Assembly (NCBI RefSeq): GCF_021462225.1
Contig: NC_061805.1
Location: forward strand, 31,327,958-31,391,957
DNA from: Girardinichthys multiradiatus
Taxonomy: Eukaryota > Chordata > Actinopteri > Cyprinodontiformes > Goodeidae
Direction: 5' to 3'
DNA: 64,000 nt
Shown here: positions 12,092-25,140 of the stretch, piece after piece
How positions within the stretch are numbered: position 1 is the first letter of the stretch
Layout: the number at the start of each line of letters is the position of its first letter
Made by a program: the position numbers and the translations under genes
The notes under the pieces: generated by a model
Databases searched by the model: none
Told to the model about the DNA's origin: nothing
What the model saw: only the letters and a program-made list of their open reading frames with translations

Positions 12092-15000
12092 CTAATTCTT
12101 CTTCCAAACGTATTTCTCACAGAAGACCTGGTTCTGTAGATTTAAAAACACAAAATACCCCATTAAAACAATGTTTGAAGATACTTCTTCAGTTAATGGT
12201 ATTGGAAAAGGAATGTACTGACTGCAGTCTAATGTTTAGCTGGCAAGCCTGACAGAACAAGCAAAAGTCCTGAGTATACAACAGCGTGCAAAAATATTTA
12301 AACCCTGGGACGTTTTTCACATTTTGTCACAACCACAAACTTTAATGCATTTGTAGAGTCCACCTGTGTGTGATTTAATCTCAGTAGAAATCAAGCGGTT
12401 CTCTGAAGTCCTCAGAGGATGTTTGGAGAACAAACAGCCTTATGGAGACCAAGGAACACATCAGATAGGTCAGGGATAAGTATAAAGCAGTTAGGTTTTT
12501 AAGTAATATCCCAAGTATTAGACATTTGAGCCCTAATTAATTGATCATTGAAAATGTAATGAGCATGGCACAACTGGAAACCTTACTAAACATGCCTGGA
12601 AGGAGCTGATAGACCCAAATAAACTAGAGGAATGTAGACTTAAATTAGCTGAAGAAAACCGCTAAAAAGAGCTATTCCAAAGGTGAAACATGGCAGCATC
12701 ATGCTGTGGGGATTCTTTTTTTCAGCAGGAACAGGAGGGCTGGTCAGAGGAGATGAAAAGATGGATGGAGCTAAATAAAGGGCAGTCATGGAAGAAAGGC
12801 TGTTGGAGTCTCCTAAAGACTTGAAACTAGGGTGAGGTTCCACCTCCAGCAGGACAACACTAGATATACAGTCAGAACTGCAATGAAATGGTTTAGTTCA
12901 AGGTTTATTCATGTAGAATGGTCCAGCCACAGCCCGGACCTAAATCAAATTGGGAATCTGTGAAAAGACTTGAAAATTGATGTACAGACATTCAAGACTT
13001 GCAGTTGTAAAAAAAAGCAATGAACAGTGGTTCTACAAAGCATAGACTGAGAGGGGAGTACGAACATGGGCTGCAATGTTCAGATTTTAATTTGAAAAAT
13101 AAATTTAAAAATAAGAAAAAAAACAATTCCTTCAACTTCACAATAATATTCTTAGTGTTAATCTATAAACATAAAATTATAATAGAATACATTGATGTTT
13201 GGTTGTGACATGACAATGTACTTGTACCTTAATAATTACCCATTACTATAATCTTGGTTATATTTATGAAACAGTTGAACGAACGAAATATAACTGATTA
13301 AATTATCCATAATGAGAAGGGTGATTCAGTGCCACTCCAATTCCAGAAACGTTGGGACGTTCATTAAATTTAAAGTGAAAGCAAAAAAGACAACATAAAT
13401 AACATAAATGTTTAAACTTAGAAAGTGTAGACCTGCATTAACTAAATGAGCTGATTTTAAATGTAATGCCTGCTGCATGTCCCAAAATAGTAAGGACAGG
13501 GGCAACAAAATGCTGAAACAGCAAGGCAGTTCCAAGAGGTTTGGCTGGGAGAGCATTTGACAAGTTAGCTGGTATCTGGTCTGCAATGTAATTAGCTGTC
13601 AAAGAGTGCATAAAAAGACTGAAGGGTAGTACAGTGCATAGCATCATCAAAAGAGTCAGAGAAACCAGAGATGTCTCCCTGCGTAAGGGACCACATCGCA
13701 TCATTCACTGGCATGATTGTCTTACCCAGTGAAACAGTGAAAAAACCTGATGTTCATTTTAACCAGCTAAATCAACAATGATGACTTGCACCTACCCCAC
13801 ATTCCTGAGCAGTGCTTAGGTTTTTGCACCAGTAACTCGGCCCCCAAGTACAAGGATTATTTCCCAGTGGCTCCAGCTTCTTCGATGATATGCACAAATC
13901 AGCTTTCTGCAGGGCAAAAAACACCCAAATAATATGAACAAGAAAAACATTTGGATGTTTTGAGAGTTCAAAATAGACTGGATTTCTCCAAATCGTTTTA
14001 AAAACATGTCAGCGGTGACAATAAAATTGCATTTCATTTAGCTTACATTTCAACCTTCTGATAATCTGTGAATAGACGCTAACATGTTCCTTTCTTTCCC
14101 TTTGAGATTACAGATTCTGTTCATGGCCTTTATGTTATTCTTACTTTGCAAACATGTGGAACATCCATTTGGTTTCCCAAAACCTTCTGCAGCTGAGAGC
14201 CGTGGACTCTGGTGAAAGCCTCACACTGAAAAGAGAGTTCAGAGTTTGTAATGTTAAATAAGAAAGATTGAGAGTTTTTCTTATTAAACTATTAAAAATG
14301 ACAGGTGAAAATTATATTTAATTAACTACATGATGACAGAATACAGTAAATAACTATAGATTTAAGTAGTTTTCAACAGATGTCAGGAGTAGCAGAGACT
14401 CAAACCTTGGGGATGGCTTTTGGGTGGAGGGTGCACACCGACCGGAGGAAAGCTGATGTCTGAGGCTCGGTGGCATTCAGCCCCAGGTGCAGACGGCTCA
14501 GTGCAGCCAGTGTTTGGCAGGACTCACAGTCGGACATCGGGTCCACCTCTGGAAAGACCCCAATAGTATTGACCACATGTTTTCAGAAAACCAAAGTAAA
14601 TTTACAAAAAACCAAAGAACAGTGATCAGTGGGCCAAGCAGGGTGTATGAGGTGTACTTGCTGTTCTACGTTGGACCATTGACTTGATGGATCACCAAAG
14701 GTCGCTTCAGCTTATGGTCACAAGCTGACAGCCCAAAATTCTCCTTGAGGATTTTATGGTAGGAGGGCAGAATTCATTGTTCTATCCATTAAAGCATGTC
14801 ATCCAGGTTTGGAAGTAGCAGAGAGACCCCAGACCATAACACTACTTCCACCGTGTTTGACTTTACCATGGTGTTCTTTTTCCTAAATGCTGGGAAACCT
14901 TTACTCTGGATCAAACGGTATGCTCTCCATTCAAATAGTTCCACCTTCGTCTTATCAGTCCACTGAATATTTTCCCCAAATATTTTCCCCTTGAAATTGT

Positions 15001-18000
15001 CCAGATCAGGGCATGATGTGATATTTTGGCCTCTATTAGCCTACTTCATGTTGTTACACAGGTTCTGTTCGGTGGTTTTTAGATTCTACTGGTATAGCAG
15101 TAAAGTATACTGAAATAGCACTCCGTTCTCCAAAGAGAAGCGGTTAATTGCATAAATGAGCAAGGCGGGGGAACAGTCAGTCAGTCATTTTCTATTCCGC
15201 TTCTTCCATGGTGGGTCGTGGGGAAGCTGGTGCGTATCTCCAGCAGTCTATGGGCGGGGTACACCCTGGACAGGTCGCCAGTTCATCACAGGGCGGGGGA
15301 ACAGCTTCCTTTATTAATGGAATCATTGTTGGAAAACTGACCCTTACTTTATGTTCTCTGTTGCTTTTTTCTTTTCATGGAAGAGTGACAAGGCCCAGTG
15401 ATTCTGTGCTGAACTGCGTTTCTTTCCTGGATGAAGGTATCAATAGAGCTATTACTGCTATTAACTTTGTTTTCCTATATCAGCATTTTGGTGTTTCTTT
15501 GCATGAATCTTCCTTGTTCTGTCAAACCCACTGGTTGCAGCGGACCCATAATTAGCCTGGTTCTGCTGTAGGTTTCTTCCTGTTGAAAGAGTCGGTCTGT
15601 TGCCACGTGCTTGTTCAGGATGGGTTGCTGCAGAGTCAATGACTTGATGCAATCATTTGGTTCCCTGGATATCCAACTTTAACCAGTTGGAGTTTTATGA
15701 CTTAATATGACTGGACTGTGTTATGATTAGGATTAAATTGTAATGAATGCAATCAGACCTCAATTTGACCCAATGATCAGATGGGATTGGACTGGATTAT
15801 TTAAAATGAATTTGGACTAAATTGAATTCTATATAAACATATGTGAATTGAATCTGTTTGTCTTTTAAAAGGCCTTGACATGACATTTGTTTTGAATTGG
15901 TTCAATAGAAATAAACTCCAGCATGTGGATCTAAAGTGTTCTCTAATCTCAATTTGATTTAAAGAATACAGTCCAAATAGAGAGCTTGATTCGATTACAT
16001 GAAACCAAACTGTTTGGGTCGCTTCATATGTGAAATCAAAATATTTGATAAAAGATAAAAACAGTACAGGTCGTAAACCTGCTCGGTACCAAAAAACATC
16101 TAACTGACCTGGAGCCGGCTGCGTCTCAAACAAACAAAGGTGCAAAAGAATGCAGATGGTGTGAGGCGCAGCAGATGATAAAAGGAATTCAACAATCTTC
16201 ACTCCATATTTGTCCACAAAATCATTACATTCAGCCTTATAGCTGGATGGTAACAGATGACAGACCTCTTCCATGACTTTCATTAAAGCTTCCTGCAGGG
16301 TGAGAGAGTGAGAAGATAACTGCTGCTTTAAGTCAGGGTGGTGGGGATTATTATACCGGTGTCAAATGAAAGTCTCACCTCAGTCATATTTTTAGGCAAC
16401 ATTGTTTCCAGTTTCTTGATAAACAACAAACACAAGGTGCAAACTGGGCTGAATACATCCTAGAAAGAGGAATAAGGTACAAGTTGATCATTTACAACTA
16501 CTGTTTCACTTCTGCTGCCTGTTTCTCTTCTGCTTTCTCACTAACTTCAGTTTCAGAGGCGGTGCCAAGTGCAGAGCTGGACGTGTCTTTACTGGGGACA
16601 TGATGGGAAGGCTGCTGCAGTTTCTTGTCCTGGTTGGTTGCACAAAGCCCAAAAACCTCACAGATCTCCTCTGGTTTCTATACAAACAGATGCAGTGTTT
16701 AGTATTGTAAGTCTGATCAAATATACACATAAACAGGTGTAAGGAGAGGTCAAACTCACCCAGTTACTGGATGTTTGCTGCATGATCTTTGGCAGATATA
16801 TTTTCACTTGTAACTCACATTCGGATGCTTGTTCTTTAGGGAGACGCTGACACAAAGCATGCAAGGCTTTAAATACAGTAACCTGTGAAAGCATGATGGA
16901 TAGTTGTTTACATTAACAGTGCCTCCAAAAAATATTTATGGCATAGAACGTTTTCATGTTTTGTCTCTTTACATCCTCTAACTTTAATGTACTTTACTAA
17001 GATTTTATTTTTTAAACAACACAAAGTAGTACAAAACTGGTAAGCAGATAGAAAATGATACATGGGTTTCACATTTTTTTTTTTTTTTTACAAACAAATC
17101 TGTATAGTGCAGCATGCATTTTTATTGAGCCACATGAAACAAAATTTAGATCTCGACTGGCTGGACCATTCTATCACATTCACATGCTTCAGTATAAACC
17201 ATTTCATTGTAGTTCTGGCTGCAATTTTAGGGTCATTGTCCTGCTGGAAGGTGAACCACCACACTACCCTCTAATCTTTTGCAGCCTCTAATAGTTTTTC
17301 TTTTAGGATTTTACTATATTTAGCTTAATTCGTATTCCCATGAACTAAGACCAGCTACCCCGTCCCGCTGCAGAAATGCATCCCCACAGTATGATGCTGC
17401 CACCACCATGTTTTACAGCTTGGATGGTGTATTCGGGCTTAATGCCAAATGGACTTGCTCTGGCTTTCTTCTTGTCTCTTCTATAAAGGCCAGTGTGGAC
17501 TGTACAAATGATAGATATCCCATTGATAGATTCTCCCACCTGAGCTGTGGATCTCTGCAGCTCCTCCAGAGTTATTACAGACCTCTTGACCTCTCTAAAG
17601 AATGCTCTTCTTGTCCACCCTGTTAGAGTAGGCAGGCTTTAGTAGGTTTGGAGCTCTGCTGTATTTCCAGATGATGGATTGGACAGACCTCTGTGAGATG
17701 TTCAGTGTTTTAGATGTTGTTTTATAACCTAACTCTGCTTCAAAATTCTTCACAACTTTCTCTCTGACCTGTCCGCTGTGTTCCATGGTCTTTATGATGC
17801 TGTTTGTTCTTTTATGTTCTCTGGAAACCTCAGAGGTCTTAAAAGAACAGCTGGATTTATGATTAGGTTAAATTACACAGAGGGGGACACTGTTTTCTTA
17901 TTAAATGACTTCTGAAGGCCGCTGGTTGCGCTGGGTTTTATTTAGGAGTATTAGAGTAAAGCCATTAAATATGAATGCATGCCACACTTTTCAGATTTTT

Positions 18001-18738
18001 ATAAGTAAAATATCCTGGTATCAGTGTATCATTTTACTTCCTCTTCACAATTATGCACAACTTTTTGTTGGTGCCTCACATAAAATCCCAATACATGTAT
18101 ATATTTTGTAGCTGCTCCATAACTCCAAGTATACTATTTATTTTTTAATACAGATGCATTTTTTGTCACGCAAATGTTTGCATATATAAATGCATGGATT
18201 TTCATGTTTGTCTACAGTGAGCTGGAACCTTATTTTACCAACTGGAAACCTGCTAATAGAGTTAAAATAAAACCTGCAGGCTCCTACCTTGGTGTCTGTG
18301 CTGAAAACCATGTTGGTGGACAGCTGGATGATCTGGCTGCATTCTGGACACATCCCCTGAGTCTGTGAATAACAGGTAAATAAGACCAGGTAAAACAGCT
18401 TGTTAAAAATGTTTTAAATATGTCTAAATGAAAGTCGCATCTTCTTACCAGAGGTTTTTGTCCAATTAATGATAAAGAATCAACAATAAATCTGGAGTCA
18501 CCTACAGTGAGAACAACATGGTACACGATGCAGAAAAAGATGAAGGTTTTTAAAACGATATAATTTCAGAACCGGTTATGATATAGGTGAATGGGTTTTG
18601 CATGTATTGTCTGGACTGATCAGTAAACACAGAATAAATGGCGACTGGTCGTGTGCCACTGCAAGGCAGACATTATAAAACCTTACCGGAACACAGAGAC
18701 GCAGCGAGAACCAGCAGAACGAACCCAGGGGCGGACAT
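12092..18738 (-). CDS. sftpb: Surfactant protein B-like multi-saposin precursor
   Basis: Eleven coding exons join in frame, in transcript order: 18738-18687, 18501-18449, 18362-18288, 16882-16760, 16677-16510, 16459-16379, 16292-16109, 14548-14406, 14225-14145, 13906-13796, 12133-12092 (stop 12094-12092). The product is about 370 aa, close to the 381 of human SFTPB. A signal peptide ([17 protein letters not shown]) is followed by three saposin-B units with the six-Cys pattern, starting at CPEC (40), CTLC (164) and CESC (253). A C-terminal saposin-A-like motif ([11 protein letters not shown], about 336-370) follows. Such units bind membrane lipid; the product is expected to be secreted or lysosomal. 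The position next to usp39 supports sftpb rather than prosaposin. The end of the fifth exon is uncertain (16510 or 16546). Tc1 remnants sit in several introns. Confidence 0.85.
12285..13060 (+). mobile_element. Tc1-like transposon remnant in sftpb intron
   Basis: The degraded transposase shows VKHG-S-MLWG-like near 12690 and [15 protein letters not shown] near 12930. A terminus reading AAAAATATTTAAACCCTGGGAC lies at the left. The same family lies at 23.6-24.3 kb. There are many stops. Confidence 0.65.
13326..13700 (+). mobile_element. Partial Tc1-like element (CAATTCCA...GTTGGGACG end)
   Basis: It starts with CTCCAATTCCAGAAACGTTGGGACG. It matches, in opposite orientation, the end of the element at 20.0-21.1 kb, including an internal GGACAGGGGCAACAAAA block. 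It lies in the sftpb intron between 12134 and 13795 and has no coding capacity. Confidence 0.6.
14560..15060 (-). mobile_element. Tc1-like transposon remnant in sftpb intron
   Basis: The minus strand reads as a degraded Tc1 transposase centre: an SGLIRRRW / [14 protein letters not shown] block near 14960, then [16 protein letters not shown] near 14840. The frame changes several times. Confidence 0.55.
15180..15300 (+). repeat. Interspersed teleost repeat (ACACCCTGGACAGGTCGCCAG)
   Basis: The segment CATTTTCTATTCCGCTTCTT...TACACCCTGGACAGGTCGCCAG is a dispersed repeat I recognise from many fish genomes, class uncertain. Degraded copies in the opposite orientation lie at 24615-24695 and 38870-38975. 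Confidence 0.6.
15440..15870 (+). mobile_element. Degraded L2-type LINE 3' end
   Basis: TAGGTTTCTTCCTGTTGAAAG and the downstream AATTGAATT-rich tail match the 3' region of the L2 copies at 3990-4503, 34386-35300 (reverse) and 37680-38090. It is non-coding. Confidence 0.5.
16918..18080 (-). mobile_element. Tc1-like transposon remnant in sftpb intron 3
   Basis: The minus strand carries transposase pieces: an N-terminal helix-turn-helix part from the ATG at 17786 ([20 protein letters not shown]) and a central part near 17400 with [12 protein letters not shown]. The C-terminal third is degraded. Boundaries are approximate. Confidence 0.65.
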
Positions 18739-19990
18739 GATTGAGAGGACGGACGGAGACTGACAGACAAGCTGAGGGTTTTTGTTTCTTTTAGAAAAAC
18801 AGCTGTGTTTTTGTTTGGGCTGAACCGGAAATTCAGCCTGACAGCCTCAACCTATCAAAGCGCGGTGCGTAATGCGCAGGCGCTCTAATCAATAAACTGT
18901 TACAGAGGAAACGCTTTTCTTTATACTTTTACTGCTGTTCAGTCAACGTTGTGATGTGGTGGGGAACATTTTTCGAAAGATAATATTTTACCATACGATT
19001 CAACGACAATCGCTTAATGAACTAATAATGTTTTTTCATTGTTTGCAAAGTATTTTTGTATCTAAATTTGGTAGAAAAATCAAACTCAGAAGACAACTAA
19101 TCAGCGCTTAGTTTAACCCTTGTTTCCCATATATACACTTAAGCCCAGAATTATTCATACCTTTGGCAGATGTAGATTTAACTTATTATTTTCTTCAACT
19201 ATGAAGTTTGTTTCTGATTAGAAATGATTTGAATCATTTTGGGCTGAACTGTCAAGAGCAATGGTATAAATACAGATTTTCAGAGGTTTATTTTTTATTA
19301 AAAACGTGAATGTGGCTGAAACTGTTTATATTTCACATGATTTACACAATTTCCTCATTAATACCTAATACAGAGGGGGAAAACAGGGTTGGTTGTCAGT
19401 AAGTGAATGAAATAACAGGGATTAGGTAGGGTAGACCTATTTGTGTTCAGTTCAATTCAATATAATTAAAAAGTATTTTATTAATCCCAAAGGGAAATTA
19501 AATAATATAATTAATAATAGTTATATTGCTCATTACACTGTTAATTATACTAAATGTATGTTCTCCAATTTCGTGGTATATGTGAGATTTGTTTTTAGCT
19601 AAAACCTGAAATTAATGTTTACAATTGAAGGGTTTTATAATTAAATAATGTTCTTTTTCCTACATTTTTTAAAGAAATAGTCTAAAATAGAGCAGTTGGG
19701 CTTGGCAGCCTGTATCTCTTGAAAGTATTTATCTTGAAACTAATTCGACTGAGGGAAAAATTTTCTAAGAAGTGACACTAAAGTAAAAAGTGTGACAACC
19801 AACCCCGTTCACCCCACACTGTATTAGAGAGGAAATGGTTTTATGAAGTGAAATATACACAGCCACAACCATATTTACGTTTTATTCCAGAAAGGCCTCA
19901 GAAGTCACCACTAGATGGCAGTAGAGTAAAGAAAATGTGGTGTTCTAATATTAAGATAAGATTAAGAAATCTAGTTCCAGTTGTAAATGA
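18739..19990. other. sftpb upstream region, no gene seen
   Basis: This holds the presumed sftpb promoter (no clear TATA box) and AT-rich spacer. I see no coding exon or RNA gene. Confidence 0.45.
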
Positions 19991-19999
19991 ATCCACTGG

Positions 20000-21094
20000 T
20001 GGCTCTACAGCGCTTGAACTGAAGATACCTGTTGTAACACGCGCAGAATGTAGCTTGTCTTGCTGAAATAAGCAGGGACGTCCCGGATAAAGACGTTGCT
20101 TAGCTGGCAGCATATGTTGCTCCAAAACCTGTATGTACCTTTCAGCATTAATGATGCCTTCACAGATGTGCAAGTTACACAATTCATGGGCACTAACACA
20201 CCCCCATATCATCACAGATGCTGGCTTTTGAACTTTGTGTTGATAAAAATCTGAATAGTCCTTTTCGGTCCACAGGACACAATGTCCATGATTTCCAAAA
20301 ACAATTTGAAATGTGGACTCATCAAACCACAGCACACTTCCTCACTTTGGTCAGTCCATCTCAGATGAGCTCGGGCCTAAAGAAGCCAGAGGGTGTTTCT
20401 GGGTGTTGATAAATTGCTATGTCTTTGCATGGTAGAGTTTTAACATGCACTTGTAGATGTAGCGACAAACTGTGTTGGCCGACAATGGTTTTCTGAAATG
20501 TTCCTGAGTCCATGTGGTAATATTCATTACTGTTTTTAATGCAGTGCCTCCTGAGGGATCAAAGGTCACAAGCATTCAATGTTGGTTTTCAGCCTTGCCA
20601 ATTACCTGCAGAGATATCTCTTGATTCTCTGAGCCTTTTGATGAAATTATGGACTGTAGACGATGGCATCTAAATTCCTTGCAATATGTTGAGAAAAATT
20701 CTTATACTTTTGGACAATTTGTCCACAAAGTGGTGAACCTCATCCCATCCTCGCTTGTGAACAAACGGAGCCTTTCGAGAATGTTCCTTTAAACCTAATC
20801 ACGTCAGTCACCTGTTTCAAATAAACCTGTTCACCTGTGGATTATTCCAAACAGGTGTTTTTTGAGCATTCTTCAACTTTTCCAGTCTTTTGTTGCCCCT
20901 GTCCCAGCTTTTTTGGAATGCGTCGCAACCATCAAATTTAAAAGTGAAAAGTGAATATTTGAAAAAAAAAAAAACCAAAGAAAAGTTTGAACATTAAATA
21001 CCTCGTCTTTGTAGCGTATTTAGTTTAAATCATTATATATATATTTTTTATTTATGTTTACACAACGCCTCAACTTCATTGGAATTGGGGTTGT
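20000..21094 (-). mobile_element. Tc1-like transposon, internally deleted
   Basis: The right end is CATTGGAATTGGGGTTGT. On the minus strand, an ORF from 20335 carries transposase motifs DESTFQIVFGNHGHCVLW and VMIWGCVSAHELCN and then runs into unrelated sequence after FQQDKLHSARVTT, so the DDE C-terminus is missing. A fragment of the same family sits at 13326-13700. Confidence 0.7.
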
Positions 21095-21439
21095 CATATC
21101 ATTTTGGAGCAGCTTGTTTATTGACAAGGACACATTTAGTGGCACGCCTGGTAAGGATGTTTAAAAAGCTTTAAATTAAATTAATAATTTATGGTGGGAA
21201 TATTATTTCACTGAAAAAAAAAAGAATAATTTTATCAATGAGGAAATAGAAAATCCATGTTGAGAAAACGTTTTTTACAAACTCCCCTGTTACACAATTG
21301 TAGGCACACAGTTAATTCAATGCCTTTCAAATAACTGAAGCATTTTTTATATTTATATTTTACTTGTTTAAGTTGTTTTGAGTTTCTATTAAATTTGAAT
21401 TATTAATCAATCTCTTTCTGTTTCCCTGGGGTTCTTTTA

Positions 21440-22030
21440 GCTTCTGGGTATAAAGGTGGTGGAGGATCCATGTTTATCTTGCCACAACCCAAGATCTCAT
21501 GACCTCTTTGAAATACTAAAAATAAAATCAGTTCTAGTTAAGCTGTTAAGTTGAAAATGTGTAGTAAGTGGTTTTTTCAGCAGGATTGTCTGAATCAATG
21601 GTATAATTAAACCAGAAATGGTTCCCCAAACACAAAATCAACCTTTCTAAATGGCCAACCCCAGACCTAAATCCTATAGAAACCCTGAGGGTTGAGCTGA
21701 AGAGAAGCACACATAAAAGAATATTTATGACTCTGGATAATCTAGATAGAATGTGCAAAGAGGAATGATCCCCCTCTGTGTGCTCCAACCCCCTGTGTGC
21801 TCCAGCCTTGTGAAATATTACAGAAGACAATGCGCTGCTCTATTGGCAATGACGAGTTGTACAACAGCGGTAACAATAATTGTGCAACTGGTGATGTTAA
21901 AAAAACAGTTCTTTGTTTACAGTTATTTTAAGACGTTTTACACCTCTTTACAGGTGACCCTAAAACATTTGCATGTATATTTAGGAAATTACTGAAAATG
22001 AGAATAAAGGTTTGTCATTGGGGTGGGTGA
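21440..22030 (+). mobile_element. Tc1-like transposon remnant
   Basis: The plus strand around 21650-21720 reads WPTPDLNPIETLRVELKRST, the third-acid segment of a Tc1 transposase. The rest is degraded. Confidence 0.6.
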
Positions 22031-22439
22031 CACAATATACAACAATCCTACAAGGAATTTCCACCTTGAAACAGACCTCGCTGTCCACAGTGAGAAACAG
22101 TTCACTGTAAAAGACCCGATAGACTGTGGATGAGCTGCGCTCTCCTAGAGGAAGTAAGGAGGAAGGTACAGAGCACCAGGAAGTCTCTGACTCTTGGTCC
22201 AGATGTGGACCAGTTTTAAAAAGAATATTTCCCCATTATCGAGTCGCATAATGGGTCAGAACAGTTCTGAGGAGTTGCCTCCTCCCTAGCGAGAAACGTT
22301 GGATTTTATGTTAAAAAATATGGGCAATAAGTTTCGAATCTTTTAATTCTTTTCAGTCTGTAGTCCAACTTTTCTTCACTTTCCTTTATCAGGCCACTGC
22401 AATGTACCCTTTTTTGTTTTTTTTGTAACTGCAATATCT

Positions 22440-22515
22440 TTTTTTTTAATCATGTAAAGCGCTTTGAATTGTCTTTTTGCTGAAATGTGCTATACAAATA
22501 AACTTGCCTTGCCTT
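22440..22515 (+). repeat. LINE 3' tail
   Basis: GTAAAGCGCTTTGAATTGTC...GTGCTATACAAATAAACTTG is a typical teleost LINE 3' terminus. The sequence upstream to about 22090 may belong to it but is not recognisable. Confidence 0.55.
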
Positions 22516-23560
22516 ATTAAGACAGGTTTTATCACCTCAGATGTATACATTTTGAAACATAGCAAAATGAGATCGAGCAAGGGTTATTTACATGGCAGCA
22601 TTTTTACACCAGGCAATTTAAAGTGAAATGTCTATAAAAATAAAATTAAAAGTCAAGAAATTATTATTTGGGCATTACATATCAGGAAAAAGCTGTTAAA
22701 ATGCAATTTAAAAACAAAAAAACAGTTATGAGTAAGTTGCTGTTGATAATTTTTTCAGCGCTATTTAAATACAAAGAGATCAACAGTGTTTACAGATTAA
22801 TTCAAGATGACCTCCATTAGGTCATGAGAAATGATTCTGCAAAGCTATATTTCAATGACCTCCTTTTAGATATAATCTGCTTTGTCGGCCATTCATCTAA
22901 TCTCATTGTGTGTAACGGAAAAAAGGTTTCCTTAGTCACACAGGTCATATTTACATTGTCTAAAAACAGTGGCTCATGTAGCAAGAGTTGTTTAATTAGA
23001 TCTTCTAGTAATTCACCACCCACATTTTAGCTTCTGACGTGTGTCTGATCTTTGCTCTAATACTGCTCACTAAGCTTTAAAACCTCAAACCAATGAGGCA
23101 TAAAAATGCTGAATTATAAATATTAAATGAAAGGTACACAAAGTTCACAAGGTACCAGTTTTAGTTGATTCAATGAGTAATGGAGCCACTTTAAAAAAAT
23201 GCTTTCAAGAAGCCTGTAAGGCATCCAGATACACTAGTAGCTGTTTCTAGGAATTGCTGACAGAAACAACTTTAAACCTGTTGTTCAAAACAGTACCAAG
23301 CAAATATAAAGGATGTAAAATGTACATCCTTAAATGCCAATTTTCTTATTCTATATGTTCCATCCATCCATCTATTTTATATGTTGGAATGTAATAAAAC
23401 TCCATTAACCTTAAGATGTTCTGTTATGAGTAATTGGAGTTGACTTGTGTGTAATTTATTTTCATTGTAAATGCAGATGCTCTTTGAAGGCTTCAGAGGT
23501 GTGTTAAAGAACATTAGAGAAAAAACAGCATCATGAAGAATAAGAAAGAGCATGACTAAT
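22516..23560. other. AT-rich spacer, nothing recognised
   Basis: I see no coding exon, RNA gene or repeat that I can name in this stretch. Confidence 0.4.
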
Positions 23561-23569
23561 TCAATCTGC

Positions 23570-24270
23570 CAATCTACCAAGCCATGGACGTCCATCTGAG
23601 CTGACCGGATGGGCAAATCAGCCAAAAGGCCCACAGTAACTGGAGGAGCTGTGGAGATCCACAGCTCAGGTGGGAAAATCTGTCAACAGGATAACTATAA
23701 GACAAGATCACCACAAATCAGGCCTTCATGGAAGAGTAGCAAAAAGAAAGCCATAAGAAGTCCTGTTCAAATATTGCCACAAGCCACATGGAGAACTCAA
23801 CAAACATGTTGGGGTAAAGTAATGCTGCACATCACCCTTTTTACACCATACCCACTGTGAAACATGGTGGCAGGATCAAGCTGTGGGGATGTTTGCTTTT
23901 TTTGGTAGGAATGTGGAGGCTGGTTTTAGTTTATAAAAAGATGGATGGAGCTAAATTTGTAGCAATCCTGGACTAAAACCGTTTGGGAGCAGGAAAAAGA
24001 CTCTAGATTTGAGAACTAAATTGAATTAGGAATCTGTGGCAAGACTTGAAAACCGAGGCTCTCCATCCAATCTAATGAAGGTTGAACTGATTAATGAAGA
24101 ATTTTGGACTTTCAGTCCCTACATGTGTAAAGATGTCAGAGACATACCGCAAAAGGCCTGCAGTACTTATGAAAGCTGCTTCTATACAGTATTGACTCAA
24201 GGAAGCAAAACACAGATGCATGCTACACCTGTCAGGATTCTATTTGTTATATATATTTTTAATTAGTAAG
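23570..24270 (+). mobile_element. Tc1-like transposon remnant
   Basis: The plus strand shows degraded transposase: VKHGGRIKLWGCLLF-like at about 23858 and a following KRWMELN-like block. It is the same family as 12285-13060 and is heavily mutated. Confidence 0.6.
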
Positions 24271-24614
24271 ACTTGGTTATGAGCATAAAGACTCTCAACA
24301 GGGGTTGACTGGTTGCTTGGCCACAATATCACATATTTATCAAGTCAGATAAAGTCAGGATAAACTTCAGAGAGAAGTAAACCCTATTTCCATAAAAGGA
24401 ACTTAACTAAAAAATTAGTAAATTATCACAAAAAACTTGAGTTGATAATGTGATACTTTTTGCATGATAGTACTAGGTGCTCCAGTAATTTTTCCTCACA
24501 GCTTTCTCCTGCCCACAGTCTGTTAACATGCATTTTAGGGAAACTGATTACTCTAAATTCCCCTTTAGAGGTGAGTGTGAGTGTTTTTGTTTATCTGCAT
24601 GGTTGTTTGTCCTG

Positions 24615-24695
24615 TTTGTCTCTGTGGTGTCCTGTGATGGACTGGCCATCTGTCAAAGGTGTACACCGCCTCTCACATAATGACCGCAGGAGATA
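24615..24695 (-). repeat. Copy of the GGACAGGTCGCCAG-type teleost repeat
   Basis: GTGATGGACTGGCCATCTGT...GTACACCGCCTC...GACCGCAGGAGATAG is the reverse complement of the repeat at 15180-15300. Confidence 0.5.
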
Positions 24696-24714
24696 GAATA
24701 TTACATATAACCAA

Positions 24715-25140
24715 TAAATGATTTATGATCCAGAACTGCTGTGTTATGGCCATGTTTTGGCCTACACAATCATTGGGAAGACTTCTAACTTGACAGCTCT
24801 TTAGCAGAGAATTACTGACACCCTCCACAGCCTTATTAGGCAAAATCCATTCTAGAGTTGAAAGAAATCTGTGGACTGCAGCTACAATCAGAGCTTCAAA
24901 AGCCACCAAATACAGATGTACACATTTCTGTCAGGCAGCTATTACAATCCTTGTGTCAAAGCAACTCCTGAACCACAGACGTCAGAAGCTTCTAACCTGG
25001 GCTAAGGAGAAAAAGGAGTGGACTGTTTCCATTAGCTGCAAGCAATAGTCATCACAATTTACAGAAATAAGGGCTTGAAATATATTACTCTGTGTATCTA
25101 TATATATGAATTATTAACATAAATTAACTTTTGATGATAG
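24715..25140 (+). mobile_element. Internally deleted Tc1-like element, partial
   Basis: It shares with 26.9-28.0 kb the block ...GGCCTACACAATCATTGGGAAGAC near its start. Its end reads GGGCTTGAAATATATTACTCTGTGT...TTAACTTTTGATGAT, matching the terminus of a common Tc1 family. Confidence 0.55.

Noticed and set aside
15801..16283. 160-codon minus-strand frame taken as a single gene
   Set aside because: It is sftpb exon 7 read through its donor at 16108 into the intron; only 16109-16292 is coding.
19898..20335. 145-codon minus-strand frame as a host gene
   Set aside because: It contains Tc1 transposase motifs (DESTFQ, VMIWGC) and loses similarity at its end; it is part of a deleted transposon.
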